From NCBI GenBank assembly GCA_002450755.1, contig DKAI01000151.1, forward strand, positions 1 through 9,802: a stretch of 9,802 nucleotides of DNA, given 5' to 3'. This DNA comes from Deltaproteobacteria bacterium UBA6930 (lineage in GTDB: Bacteria > Myxococcota_A > UBA9160 > UBA6930). Shown here piece by piece: positions 1 through 6,371 of this stretch. Within the stretch, counting starts at the first letter, position 1. Every line of letters starts with the position of its first letter. The position numbers and the translations under genes are program-made. Below the pieces are notes generated by a model. That model was not told the DNA's origin and made no database searches. It saw nothing but the letters and a program-made list of their open reading frames with translations.

Positions 1-545
1 CGGCCGGGCTCGATAATCACCGCGCGTAAGCCAAAAGGTTCGATTTCGTAATGCAGAGAATCAGTTATCGATTTCAATGCAGCTTTCGTAGCTCCATAAA
101 TAGGGAAAAACGGCACCGGAACGACTCCCTGAATAGAACCTACATTTACGATGACTCCTCGGCCCGCGCTTCTCATGTGAGGAAGGACCGCCTTGGTGAG
201 ATTGAGAGCACCAAAGATATTTGTTTCAAAAAGTTGCCTGAAGACATGTTCAGGAGTGTCTTCAACCGATCCGATTGCTCCAATTCCTGCGTTGTTTACC
301 AAAACTTTGATTTCGGTGTGGAGAGATATTGCTTTTTGGGTGGCTTCTTCAATTGAGGTGCGTGAAGTAATGTCTAGCTGCTGAATATAAATGGGTAGGC
401 GTTCGTCGTTTGCAACTCGTAAAAGCTCGTCAGCTTTTGAAAGGTTGCGCAAACCAGCTACGACGGGTTTCCCTAGTCTTGCGAAGGCTAGAGCGGTTTC
501 GAATCCAAGTCCTGAATTGCAACCAGAAATTAAAACGCAAGACAT
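1..545 (-). CDS. Classical SDR-family oxidoreductase (C-terminus beyond left edge)
   Basis: NAD(P)-dependent short-chain dehydrogenase/reductase, of which 181 residues are visible before the window ends. The Rossmann fold opens with the cofactor motif SGCNSGLG (residues 7-14), followed by NNAG (84-87), a catalytic Ser near 137 (NVGS), the catalytic pair Y150-x-x-x-K154 (YGATK) and the start of the PG motif at 180-181. The ATG at 543-545 is supported by a strong GGAGGT ribosome-binding site four bases upstream. The missing part should hold the variable substrate-binding tail, so the substrate cannot be inferred. It is divergent from the SDR at 627, with 81 bp between the two starts. Family assignment is secure; the specific reaction is unknown. 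Confidence 0.9.
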   Translation of the reverse strand, partial: MSCVLISGCNSGLGFETALAFARLGKPVVAGLRNLSKADELLRVANDERLPIYIQQLDITSRTSIEEATQKAISLHTEIKVLVNNAGIGAIGSVEDTPEHVFRQLFETNIFGALNLTKAVLPHMRSAGRGVIVNVGSIQGVVPVPFFPIYGATKAALKSITDSLHYEIEPFGLRAVIIEPG

Positions 546-626
546 TGTTACCTCCATCAGGCAAAAGAATTTAGGATATTCTAGGGAATTCAGAATACAG
601 GCGACGGGAATGAGAATGGAGTTTAT

Positions 627-1541
627 ATGACCAATTTTTGTGAGGGCAGAGTGGCGATTATTACCGGGGCGGGCCGTGGTATTGGGAGAGAGCACGCCCT
701 TATGTTGGCGGCGCATGGTGCATTCGTTCTGGTAAATGATGTAGGAGTTGAGCGGGATGGTAGGGGCTCGGATAAAAGCCTAGCTAGCTCTGTTGCCCAA
801 GAGATTCGAGATTTTGGGGGCCAAGCTATTGCGAATAGTTCGGACGTAAGTGATTTCGGTTCAGCAAAAGAAATGGTTAAGGAGGCAATAGATACATGGG
901 GCCATTTGGATGTCCTCGTCAATAATGCAGGGATCTTACGCGACCGAATGCTCGTTAACATGGAAGAAAGTGAGTGGGATGCTGTAATCGGTGTTCATCT
1001 CAAGGGAACCTTTGCGCCGGCTCATCACGCCGCGGCTTATTGGCGAGAAGAAACAAAGAAGGGAAGCGCCGTAGATGCACGTATCATCAATACTACTTCC
1101 GTGTCCGGCATCTACGGTAACCCTGGTCAAACGAATTACGGCGCAGCTAAAGCAGGAATAGCGGCATTTACTGTCATCGCGGCGCGCGAGCTTGGTCGCT
1201 ACGGAATTACAGTCAATGCGGTTGCCCCTGGAGCGTTGACAAGGATGACCGAAGATTTGATTTCAGAAGAAATTACCGAAGAAGTAAGAGAAGCTCGGAG
1301 TCCGAAGTGGATTGCGCCCATTGTGACGTGGTTGGCAAGCACTGAATCTCGAGGAATCACAGGCCGCGTCTTTGAAGCCAACGGAAAACTGCTTGCGGTA
1401 GCCGAAGGCTGGGAGCGAGGGCCTACTATTCCAGCGATAGCCGATCCTACAGAAATCGGCTCCGCAGTGGCTGACTTGGTAAGTCAAGCGCGACTAAATT
1501 CAGGAATGAATGGAAAAGGCCAGGATGGGGGAGTTTCGTAG
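627..1541 (+). CDS. SDR-family (3R)-hydroxyacyl-CoA dehydrogenase-like protein (MFE-2/17-beta-HSD4 type)
   Basis: A 304-residue NAD-dependent dehydrogenase. Motifs in order: TGAGRGIG (13-20), NDVG after the second strand (37-40), NNAGILRD (99-106), catalytic Ser158 in NTTS, Y171-x-x-x-K175 (YGAAK), APGA (200-203). The blocks NNAGILRDR, SGIYGNPGQTNY and the late WIAPIVTWL are characteristic of the dehydrogenase domain of peroxisomal multifunctional enzyme type 2, which oxidises 3R-hydroxyacyl-CoA in beta-oxidation. Here the domain stands alone, without the hydratase-2 or SCP2 domains; free-standing bacterial homologues are common. After the fold there is a GWERGP segment and a polar tail. GGAG lies five bases before the ATG. 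The stop faces the CitE-like gene 28 bp away. The acyl-CoA substrate is inferred from family resemblance only. Confidence 0.85.
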   Translation: MTNFCEGRVAIITGAGRGIGREHALMLAAHGAFVLVNDVGVERDGRGSDKSLASSVAQEIRDFGGQAIANSSDVSDFGSAKEMVKEAIDTWGHLDVLVNNAGILRDRMLVNMEESEWDAVIGVHLKGTFAPAHHAAAYWREETKKGSAVDARIINTTSVSGIYGNPGQTNYGAAKAGIAAFTVIAARELGRYGITVNAVAPGALTRMTEDLISEEITEEVREARSPKWIAPIVTWLASTESRGITGRVFEANGKLLAVAEGWERGPTIPAIADPTEIGSAVADLVSQARLNSGMNGKGQDGGVS

Positions 1542-1569
1542 TCCTAATGGACTGGGCAAGGAGGTCGCG

Positions 1570-2487
1570 TTATAGAGCCTTCACCTCAGGGTATTCAGGG
1601 ACCTCGATGCCAAAACCTTCTGCTTGGTTTATGAGGTCTAAGGCATTTCTCACGTGTGCGTAATCTATCATCATTCCATCGTAAGTAACTGCAGCAATGC
1701 CTTCCTCTTCTGCTTTAGACATTGCCTCCAAAACTCCGATATTCCATAGGATCTCTTCTTCCGTGGGAGAGAATATTTCATTTGCGATAGGTATCGCGGA
1801 AGGATGAATCGCTAGGGTCGAGCGGTAGCCTACCTCCCTCCCCCGCTGGAGTTGAGCTCGCACTAATTCGGTGTCACCGACCTCGAGAGAGCCAACCATA
1901 AGGGGATACTCCACACCTGCAGAGCGTGCAGCTAGTAAGACGTGGGAAGAAAGATAAAGAGTTTCGAGGCTCCCAGGTGTCCATTTATAACCGATAGCCT
2001 TTGTGATGTCGCCGGAGCGAGCCGAAACCCCTCCCACCACATTTCCTACCCTGGGGCAGGCGGTGGCCAGTTCATACGCATCCTTAATGCCGCGAGCAGT
2101 TTCTGGAAGCGCGATAATTTCCACGCTGTTCTCCGGTAGGCCTGCCTTTTGTTCGAAGAATTGAATCCATGCGTCGACTTTAAGTACTTCTTCTTTAGTT
2201 TCAAGCTTGGGAATGGCAATGGCAACCAAACCCTCACTGACAACCGCCTCAACGTCTTCACCGGTCAGCCCGGTGTCCAAACCATTAACCCGTACTACTG
2301 CCGGCACGCCTCGCTCTTTTAGAGACTTAATACCATCGCGAACTATATCTCTGGAGGCTTTTTTCTCTTCATTTGGCACAGCATCTTCAAGATCAAGAAT
2401 GAGAGCATCTGAACCATACTTGGGAGCTTTTTCTATCCACTCCGATCGATTTCCAGGTACGAACAAAATTGATCTGTATAACTTCAT
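1570..2487 (-). CDS. CitE-like CoA-ester lyase (HpcH/HpaI aldolase superfamily)
   Basis: A 305-residue TIM-barrel lyase of the citrate-lyase beta subunit/malyl-CoA lyase family, which cleaves 3-hydroxy-3-carboxyacyl-CoA esters (malyl-, methylmalyl- or citramalyl-CoA type) in a Mg-dependent retro-Claisen reaction. Signature motifs: FVPGNR (9-14), DLEDAVP (32-38), RVN with Arg67, the IPK/E segment near 92-96, the metal ligand Glu129 in LPETARG, an Asp at 160 in SGDITKAIG as probable second ligand, and the C-terminal AIHPSAIPIANEIFSPT stretch. No citF or citD lies alongside, so this is a stand-alone CoA-ester lyase rather than part of a citrate lyase complex. GGGAG precedes the ATG by five bases. 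It is last in a minus-strand series after the AhpD-like selenoprotein, 59 bp apart, and probably co-transcribed. The exact substrate is not readable. Confidence 0.88.
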   Translation of the reverse strand: MKLYRSILFVPGNRSEWIEKAPKYGSDALILDLEDAVPNEEKKASRDIVRDGIKSLKERGVPAVVRVNGLDTGLTGEDVEAVVSEGLVAIAIPKLETKEEVLKVDAWIQFFEQKAGLPENSVEIIALPETARGIKDAYELATACPRVGNVVGGVSARSGDITKAIGYKWTPGSLETLYLSSHVLLAARSAGVEYPLMVGSLEVGDTELVRAQLQRGREVGYRSTLAIHPSAIPIANEIFSPTEEEILWNIGVLEAMSKAEEEGIAAVTYDGMMIDYAHVRNALDLINQAEGFGIEVPEYPEVKAL

Positions 2488-2518
2488 GAACTCTCCCAGC
2501 GAGGTGAATGTTTAAAGG

Positions 2519-2542
2519 TTTAAAAGTCGTATCGATTTTAAA
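2519..2542 (-). repeat. AT-rich 7-bp inverted repeat between selenoprotein and lyase genes
   Basis: TTTAAAA (2519-2525) and TTTTAAA (2536-2542) are perfect inverted arms around a 10-nt spacer, in the 59-bp gap between the AhpD-like gene and the downstream CitE-like gene. The hairpin would be weak because it is all A/T. It could be a protein-binding site or a minor attenuator, or chance in AT-rich DNA. Confidence 0.25.
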
Positions 2543-2546
2543 GTGT

Positions 2547-3131
2547 TTATTTGTCCTTGGAGTGGTCGACCGGGTTAGACATATCATGCCCAATAGGACA
2601 AACGTTACCAATTTCGAGGTCAAGGACCCTGATGAGACGGCCGTATCCAATGAATGAGGTAATTCTCCAGGCAAGGTCCATAATTTCGCCCTCACTATAG
2701 TGTTCTCGAAGATCGTCGAAAAGCTCGTCACTGGCAGATTTATGATCTCCTGAAAGGACATCCGCAAGCCGAATGGCAGCCTTTTCAGATGCTGTGAATC
2801 TGTCGCTGTCTAGATAACGTGGAAGCTCAGAAATCATCTCCTCAGTGAGTCCTTGTTGCCTTGCCAAGGCAAACCGAGCGGTAAGTCACAAGTTGCAGTC
2901 ATTGTGTTCGGCGACTTTTAGTCTTGTGAGTTCGGTGAGCCGCATGTCGATTTTTCCGCGTGTCTCGGACACCAGAGGAAGGTAGTAGTTAATGAATTTC
3001 TTGAAGAGATCAGGTTCATGCGACAAAGCGCCAACGAAATCGGAGCCACCGAGTTCCTTGTCGTATTCGTGGCGTACCTTCTGAAGGTCGTCATCTAGTT
3101 GTTCAAAAGGAATATTGCTAAGTCTAGCCAT
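2547..3131 (-). CDS. AhpD/carboxymuconolactone-decarboxylase-like selenoprotein (CxxU), read through TGA
   Basis: A 194-residue protein if the TGA at 2886-2888 is read as selenocysteine 82. The part before it (residues 1-81) ends LTELTRLKVAEHNDCNL; the part after it starts LTARFALARQQGLTEEM and continues to a TAA at 2547-2549. Joined, they match a standard CMD/AhpD-like all-helical domain, with Glu75 and Cys79-x-x-Sec82 at the place of the family's CxxC redox pair, followed by Arg86 where AhpD has its conserved His. AhpD-like selenoproteins with Sec in this motif have been described from marine metagenomes. Expected role: peroxide or disulfide reduction, or another peroxidatic function. AGAGGG lies six bases before the ATG, and a candidate promoter sits at 3161-3190. 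It lies between a 3-alpha-HSD-like SDR and a CitE-like lyase. The alternative is a nonsense mutation, but the TGA falls exactly on the catalytic Cys codon and a SECIS-like hairpin follows. Confidence 0.88.
2856..2872 (-). promoter_or_regulatory. Candidate bacterial SECIS hairpin for the AhpD-like selenoprotein
   Basis: On the coding (minus) strand, TTGCCTT (2866-2872) and AAGGCAA (2856-2862) form a perfect 7-bp stem around the 3-nt loop GGC (2863-2865). The first loop base is G and lies 21 nt after the TGA. Known bacterial SECIS rules call for a small apical loop with G in its first two positions, about 16-37 nt downstream of UGA. An unpaired U sits at the stem base (2873), with a possible G-C pair beneath it. 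It would recruit SelB with Sec-tRNA. Confidence 0.72.
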
Positions 3132-3160
3132 GGAGAGCCCTCTTTTAATTGCTTTGTAAT

Positions 3161-3190
3161 TTTACACCTGATTCAGCAGTTTTAGGTCAA
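3161..3190 (-). promoter_or_regulatory. Candidate sigma-70 promoter for the AhpD-like selenoprotein gene
   Basis: On the minus strand, TTGACC (3185-3190) as -35 and TGTAAA (3161-3166) as -10, with an 18-bp spacer. The predicted start would be about 20-25 nt before the ATG, leaving room for the AGAGGG ribosome-binding site. It would let the selenoprotein and lyase be transcribed separately from the upstream SDR, whose stop is 98 bp away. Based on consensus match only. Confidence 0.4.
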
Positions 3191-3229
3191 ATCTCTTACT
3201 GGCGTGAATGTGTCTTCTTTTCGCAATTC

Positions 3230-4027
3230 CTACCGGGGCGAGGAGGAGAGATCAATCCACTTAGTTCTCATCCCAGCCGTTAATCCACCATCGACAATAA
3301 TGTGCTGACCATTTAGCCAGTTGTGATCGCCAATTGCGAGCCATGATAGTACTTCTGCAATGTCTTCAGGTTGTCCCGTCCTGCCAACTTGCTCATTCAT
3401 CCAATCCATCTGATCGGCCCCAACTTGGGACTTGAAGTCGGGAAAAATCGGTGTGTCGACCGGTCCAGGGCCTACGTCATTAACTTGAATGCCTCTGCTG
3501 AGACCCCGACCTGCAAGTCGCATTGTATAAACGACTACAGCTTCCTTGGAGAATGTGTATGGGTCCGTGCCCGTCTCTCGACCATGTTCGCGCCACCATT
3601 CCAGGCCCGAAGCATAATCCGGGGTGTCGAGAAGCTGGGTATGTAGGGGGAGACGTTTTTTCCATTGATTTCCGGCAACGGAAGCCACGTTTACAACCGT
3701 TCCCCTATCGGCAATTTGGTCCCAGATTCCTTCGGTAAGGTGACGAAGACCAAGCGTATTTACGCCCACGACCGTGTCTTTGTCAACCGTACCTGGTACA
3801 CCAGCGACATTCAGGAGTGATGCAAAGGTTCCTTCTAGTTTTCCTAGGACCGAGTCAATTGAGCTGGGGTCCGCAAGATCGCAATGAAAGTGGGCACTTG
3901 CTTCTTGAGGAGCCTCTTTAATGTCGAGGTTGATAATCTCACGCCCTGCTTTTGCTAGAGCCTTCGCTGTGGCTGCACCGATTCCCGTCGATCCCCCAGT
4001 CAGAATTACTGCTCCCTCAGCTGCCAT
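3230..4027 (-). CDS. 3-alpha-hydroxysteroid dehydrogenase / coniferyl-alcohol dehydrogenase-like SDR
   Basis: A 265-residue NAD(P)-dependent oxidoreductase. Cofactor motif TGGSTGIG (10-17), Asp35 at the end of the second strand (favours NAD), NVAG (73-76), Ser116 in NVAS, Y157-x-x-x-K161 (YTFSK), and a PGPVDTPI motif near 187-194. The 41-residue gap between catalytic Ser and Tyr is much longer than the usual 12-13 and is typical of the 3-alpha-HSD/carbonyl reductase branch, where an insertion replaces the normal dimer interface. It ends in IIVDGGLTAG, usual for C-terminal SDR folds. AAGGAG lies six bases before the ATG. Probably first gene of a minus-strand series with the AhpD-like selenoprotein and CitE-like lyase. 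The substrate (steroid, aryl alcohol or other hydroxy compound) is not determinable. Confidence 0.87.
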   Translation of the reverse strand: MAAEGAVILTGGSTGIGAATAKALAKAGREIINLDIKEAPQEASAHFHCDLADPSSIDSVLGKLEGTFASLLNVAGVPGTVDKDTVVGVNTLGLRHLTEGIWDQIADRGTVVNVASVAGNQWKKRLPLHTQLLDTPDYASGLEWWREHGRETGTDPYTFSKEAVVVYTMRLAGRGLSRGIQVNDVGPGPVDTPIFPDFKSQVGADQMDWMNEQVGRTGQPEDIAEVLSWLAIGDHNWLNGQHIIVDGGLTAGMRTKWIDLSSSPR

Positions 4028-4065
4028 GTTTCGCTCCTTGTTACTTGGTCCCTGTTAGGTCTGTC

Positions 4066-4122
4066 TATCGTACCTTCGCATTGTCGCTTACGCGAGGTTT
4101 GACGTGATGTTGAGGTACGATA
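4066..4122. repeat. Perfect 10-bp inverted repeat in divergent intergenic region
   Basis: TATCGTACCT (4066-4075) and its exact reverse complement AGGTACGATA (4113-4122) flank a 37-bp spacer between the divergent SDR and permease genes. Each arm contains TACGAT, a 4/6 match to a -10 box, oriented toward the gene on its own side. The arms may be operator half-sites of a regulator controlling both genes, or symmetric -10 elements. No recognised regulator site is matched. Confidence 0.45.
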
Positions 4123-4126
4123 TCTA
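4099..4126 (+). promoter_or_regulatory. Weak candidate promoter for the DMT permease, implying a near-leaderless transcript
   Basis: TTGACG (4099-4104) is a good -35; TATCTA (4121-4126) after 16 bp is a poor -10. If used, transcription would start at about 4133-4134, on or beside the ATG, which fits the absence of a ribosome-binding site there. It overlaps the right arm of the inverted repeat at 4113-4122. Confidence 0.25.
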
Positions 4127-4133
4127 AGTCTTT

Positions 4134-5012
4134 ATGTCGAACTTCACCACTAGCTCGGCCTTGAAGGGCATCCTGTTGATGTTTTGTTCATCCATAGCAT
4201 ACGCCGTGAGTTCGGCCTGCGTCCGTTTTTTGTCAGAGGATTTCTCAATTTTCCAACTCGTTCTTTTCCGTACTGCTGTCGGGACGACGATTATGTTGCC
4301 ATGGCTCTTTTCTTCCGGTCTCGGTGTCCTTCGCACAAAACGATGGAAACTTTACTTGTTTAGAGCGTGCACGGTCTATGTGAGTAACCTCACGTGGTTC
4401 TACGCGCTGTCGCGCATGAATCTTGCCGAGGCTACGGCTCTTTCATTTCTTATGCCTTTGGTTGCTGCCTTGATTCTTGCAATTTGGTTGCGGGAAAAAT
4501 TGGGATGGGAACGCCTGTTTGCGATTGTTCTGGGTTTCTTAGGTGCAGTTCTAATCATTCGACCTGGCTTTATAGAGGTCGGAAGCGAAATATATGCCGT
4601 CATGTTTACTGTTTTAATGTACGGCTCGGCGACTGCAATAATCCGTGCACTTACCCTGACAGAAAATCCTAATGTGGTGGTGTTTTATATGTTTTTCTTG
4701 AACCTACCTCTTGCGTTAGGTCCCGGACTCATGACTTGGTCGACTCCACAGGCAACTGACCTACCTGTGATTCTTTTGTTTGGGTCGGCGAGCTGGACAG
4801 CTCAGGTTTTCATGACGCGCTCTTTGGCGTGCGGTGAGGCGGCTGTAGTTTTTCCGGCATTTTATTTTCAGTTGCCGGCCACGGCCTTACTCGGTTTTGC
4901 GCTTTTTGGGCAAATTCCTAGCCTTTGGATTGTACCTGGCGCGATTTTGATAATCGGAGGGAGCTACTTTTCGGTATGGAGTGAGAATCGGCGACGTCAG
5001 TCTGTAAGTTGA
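4134..5012 (+). CDS. DMT-superfamily (EamA) permease
   Basis: A 292-residue inner-membrane protein with about ten hydrophobic segments in two repeats of an EamA domain. The first repeat carries FRTAVGTTIM (45-54), the amphipathic ALSRMNLAEATALSFLMPLV region (91-110), the charged REKLGWERLFA loop (120-130) and a GAVLIIRPG helix end (137-145). The second repeat runs from about 153 to 281. Polar positively charged tail: SENRRRQS. The family exports or imports small metabolites such as amino acids and nucleotide precursors; the substrate cannot be read. No ribosome-binding site precedes the ATG at 4134; an internal ATG at 4176 would cut into the first helix and is less likely. It is convergent with the rhodanese gene, with only two bases between stop codons, so the two genes probably share a transcription-stop zone. 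Confidence 0.88.
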   Translation: MSNFTTSSALKGILLMFCSSIAYAVSSACVRFLSEDFSIFQLVLFRTAVGTTIMLPWLFSSGLGVLRTKRWKLYLFRACTVYVSNLTWFYALSRMNLAEATALSFLMPLVAALILAIWLREKLGWERLFAIVLGFLGAVLIIRPGFIEVGSEIYAVMFTVLMYGSATAIIRALTLTENPNVVVFYMFFLNLPLALGPGLMTWSTPQATDLPVILLFGSASWTAQVFMTRSLACGEAAVVFPAFYFQLPATALLGFALFGQIPSLWIVPGAILIIGGSYFSVWSENRRRQSVS

Positions 5013-5014
5013 AT

Positions 5015-5413
5015 TTATTTCTTTTCTACAGTTTCAACTTCGCCATCCGCTTCAAGCCAAGCAGAGAATCCACCGCCAATATGAGAGACGTTCTCCATTC
5101 CGAGTTCCTTTACAGCCTTTGCGGCCAGTGCGCTTCGCCATCCACTTTGGCAGTAGAAGACATAAGTCGAACTTGCGTCCGCAAAAAAGTCTTTGTGGTA
5201 AGGACTTTCGGGGCAAACCCAGAATTCGAGCATACCGCGAGGAGCATGAAATGCGGTTGCAATCTTTCCTGTACGGTACAGCTCTCTTATATCCCTTAAA
5301 TCTATGAACTTTACATTTTCTTTCCCATGATTCGCTTTAGCCTGTTCCGCGGTCCACGTTTCAATTTCGGCTTCGGCTTCTTCGATGAGATCTTTATAGG
5401 TTTTATTTGCCAT
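5015..5413 (-). CDS. Single-domain rhodanese-like sulfurtransferase
   Basis: A 132-residue cytoplasmic protein of one rhodanese domain. FIDLRD (37-42) is the strand-and-loop motif of the fold, HAPRGMLEFW (56-65) the conserved substrate-side segment, and the active-site loop is C88-QSGWRS, where Cys88 would carry the persulfide. GGGFSAW (113-119) closes the domain. The six-residue active-site loop fits sulfurtransferase rather than phosphatase activity. GAGGA lies six bases before the ATG. It is divergent from the GrdB-like selenoprotein, 68 bp between starts, so they may share regulation; rhodaneses can handle sulfane sulfur or selenium, but a selenium role here is conjecture. The Cys codon is TGC, so this one is not a selenoprotein. 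Confidence 0.9.
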   Translation of the reverse strand: MANKTYKDLIEEAEAEIETWTAEQAKANHGKENVKFIDLRDIRELYRTGKIATAFHAPRGMLEFWVCPESPYHKDFFADASSTYVFYCQSGWRSALAAKAVKELGMENVSHIGGGFSAWLEADGEVETVEKK

Positions 5414-5481
5414 TGTTAGTCCTCTTGGTGAATGGTAGCTTGGCAGGCGCTCTTTTTTGTCACTAATGCTAAATTTTGCTC

Positions 5482-6354
5482 ATGGAAAAGACTAGTTCGA
5501 CTGTTGATCCGTTTCGATTTACTGGCAGAACGATAGGCGCGATGATTGCTGAGGTTATCGAAAGCGAAAATCCGGTGTCTTCGGTCCCATGGAAGCCATT
5601 GGACAAACCCTTGAAAGAGGCTCGAGTCGCCCTCTTGACGACTTCAGGCGTTTCGATGAAAGGTGATAAACCCTTTGATATGGAAAGGGAGAGAAAGCGG
5701 CCTACATGGGGTGATCCTACCTGGAGAGCTGTCAAGCTAGGAGCAGTCGCTGATGATGTCGAAATCAATCACCTGCATATCGATACTAGTTACGCCAAAA
5801 GAGACCTCAATGTGGCTCTTCCGATGGACCGTCTTAAGGAGCTGGTTTCAAAAGGGGAGGTAGGTGGAGCTGCCGACACAAACTATTCAATCATGGGCTT
5901 TCAAGGCAACGATCCCTTGAGAGTTGTTCGTGAAAGTGCCGAGCCTATTTATGAGCAACTGCGAGATGAGCGGGTAGATATTCTCGCGCTGGCTCCGGTA
6001 TGACCAGACTGTTGCCGGTCCGTTGGACTTCTGGCACGACGTATCGAAGAGCTAGGCATTTCAACTGTATGCCTGAATCTTCTCTGGTCTTTTCAGAAAA
6101 TAGTTGGCATGCCGAGAGTGGCCGCTATCGAACATCCTTTCGGTCGACCATACGGAGATGTGGATGACGTTGAGACGCAGAGAGAAGTCTTGGCTTCGAC
6201 TTTAAAGTTTGGTGTGTCATGTGAAGAGCCGGGATCTATCGAGCATCTGCAGTTTCGTTGGCATGAGGACCCTAAGAACACAAAATGGCACCCTCCGGAG
6301 CCGGCGCCAATTATTCGTTTAATGAAGGAACAGCTTGCAAAAAAGCGGTCTTAG
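5482..6354 (+). CDS. Glycine/betaine/sarcosine/D-proline reductase family selenoprotein B (GrdB/PrdB-like), read through TGA
   Basis: A 290-residue protein if the TGA at 6001-6003 is selenocysteine 174. Before it: VALLTTSGVSMKGDKPFD (49-66), WGDPTWR (76-82), NHLHID (96-101), NVALPMDRLKEL (110-121) and the glycine-rich VGGAADTNYSIMGF, all typical of the GrdB family. After it the frame continues U-P-D-C177-C178-RSVGLLARRIEE, then GMPRVAAIEHPFGRPYG, to TAG at 6352-6354. The U-x-x-C motif is the family's catalytic centre, which in clostridia attacks glycine, betaine or D-proline. This version is shorter than clostridial GrdB (over 400 residues) and closer to PrdB, and lacks neighbouring grdA, grdC, prdA or thioredoxin genes, so its substrate is unknown. 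No ribosome-binding site is visible; ATG at 5482 is chosen, TTG at 5476 being the alternative. Without recoding it would be misread as two ORFs. Confidence 0.9.
6013..6036 (+). promoter_or_regulatory. Candidate bacterial SECIS hairpin for the GrdB-like selenoprotein
   Basis: GGTCC (6017-6021) pairs with GGACT (6025-6029; last pair G-U) around the loop GTT (6022-6024). A lower stem TGCC (6013-6016) with GGCA (6033-6036) extends it, leaving a 3-nt bulge TCT (6030-6032). The first loop base is G, 19 nt after the TGA. A GU-starting apical loop is also a feature of the E. coli fdhF SECIS. Geometry agrees with known bacterial SECIS rules. Confidence 0.72.
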
Positions 6355-6371
6355 TTGAAGAAAAATTTAGT

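Noticed and set aside
51..630. Plus-strand ORFs at 51-384 and 391-630
   Set aside because: They lie antisense to the clearly recognisable SDR on the minus strand, which has its cofactor and catalytic motifs and a strong ribosome-binding site.
2393..2767. Minus-strand ORF overlapping both the CitE-like gene start and the AhpD-like gene end
   Set aside because: It is in another frame, has no recognisable motifs, and conflicts with two well supported genes.
2547..2867. A separate 106-residue ORF starting at an internal ATG-like position after the TGA of the AhpD-like gene
   Set aside because: It lacks the family's N-terminal half and its apparent start lies inside the SECIS stem. The upstream segment in the same frame supplies the missing half, so one recoded gene explains both.
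2886..2888. Nonsense mutation or pseudogene in the AhpD-like gene
   Set aside because: The TGA replaces exactly the catalytic Cys of CxxC, the rest of both halves is intact, and a SECIS-like hairpin follows. Random decay would not pick this codon.
6001..6003. Genetic code in which TGA means tryptophan
   Set aside because: TGA ends the permease (5010-5012) and the TupA-like gene (8389-8391), TGG is used for Trp throughout, and the two internal TGA codons fall at known Sec positions rather than Trp positions.
6109..6354. Separate 81-residue gene starting at ATG 6109
   Set aside because: It is in frame with the GrdB-like gene and contains that family's C-terminal GMPRVAAIEHPFG block; no ribosome-binding site precedes it.
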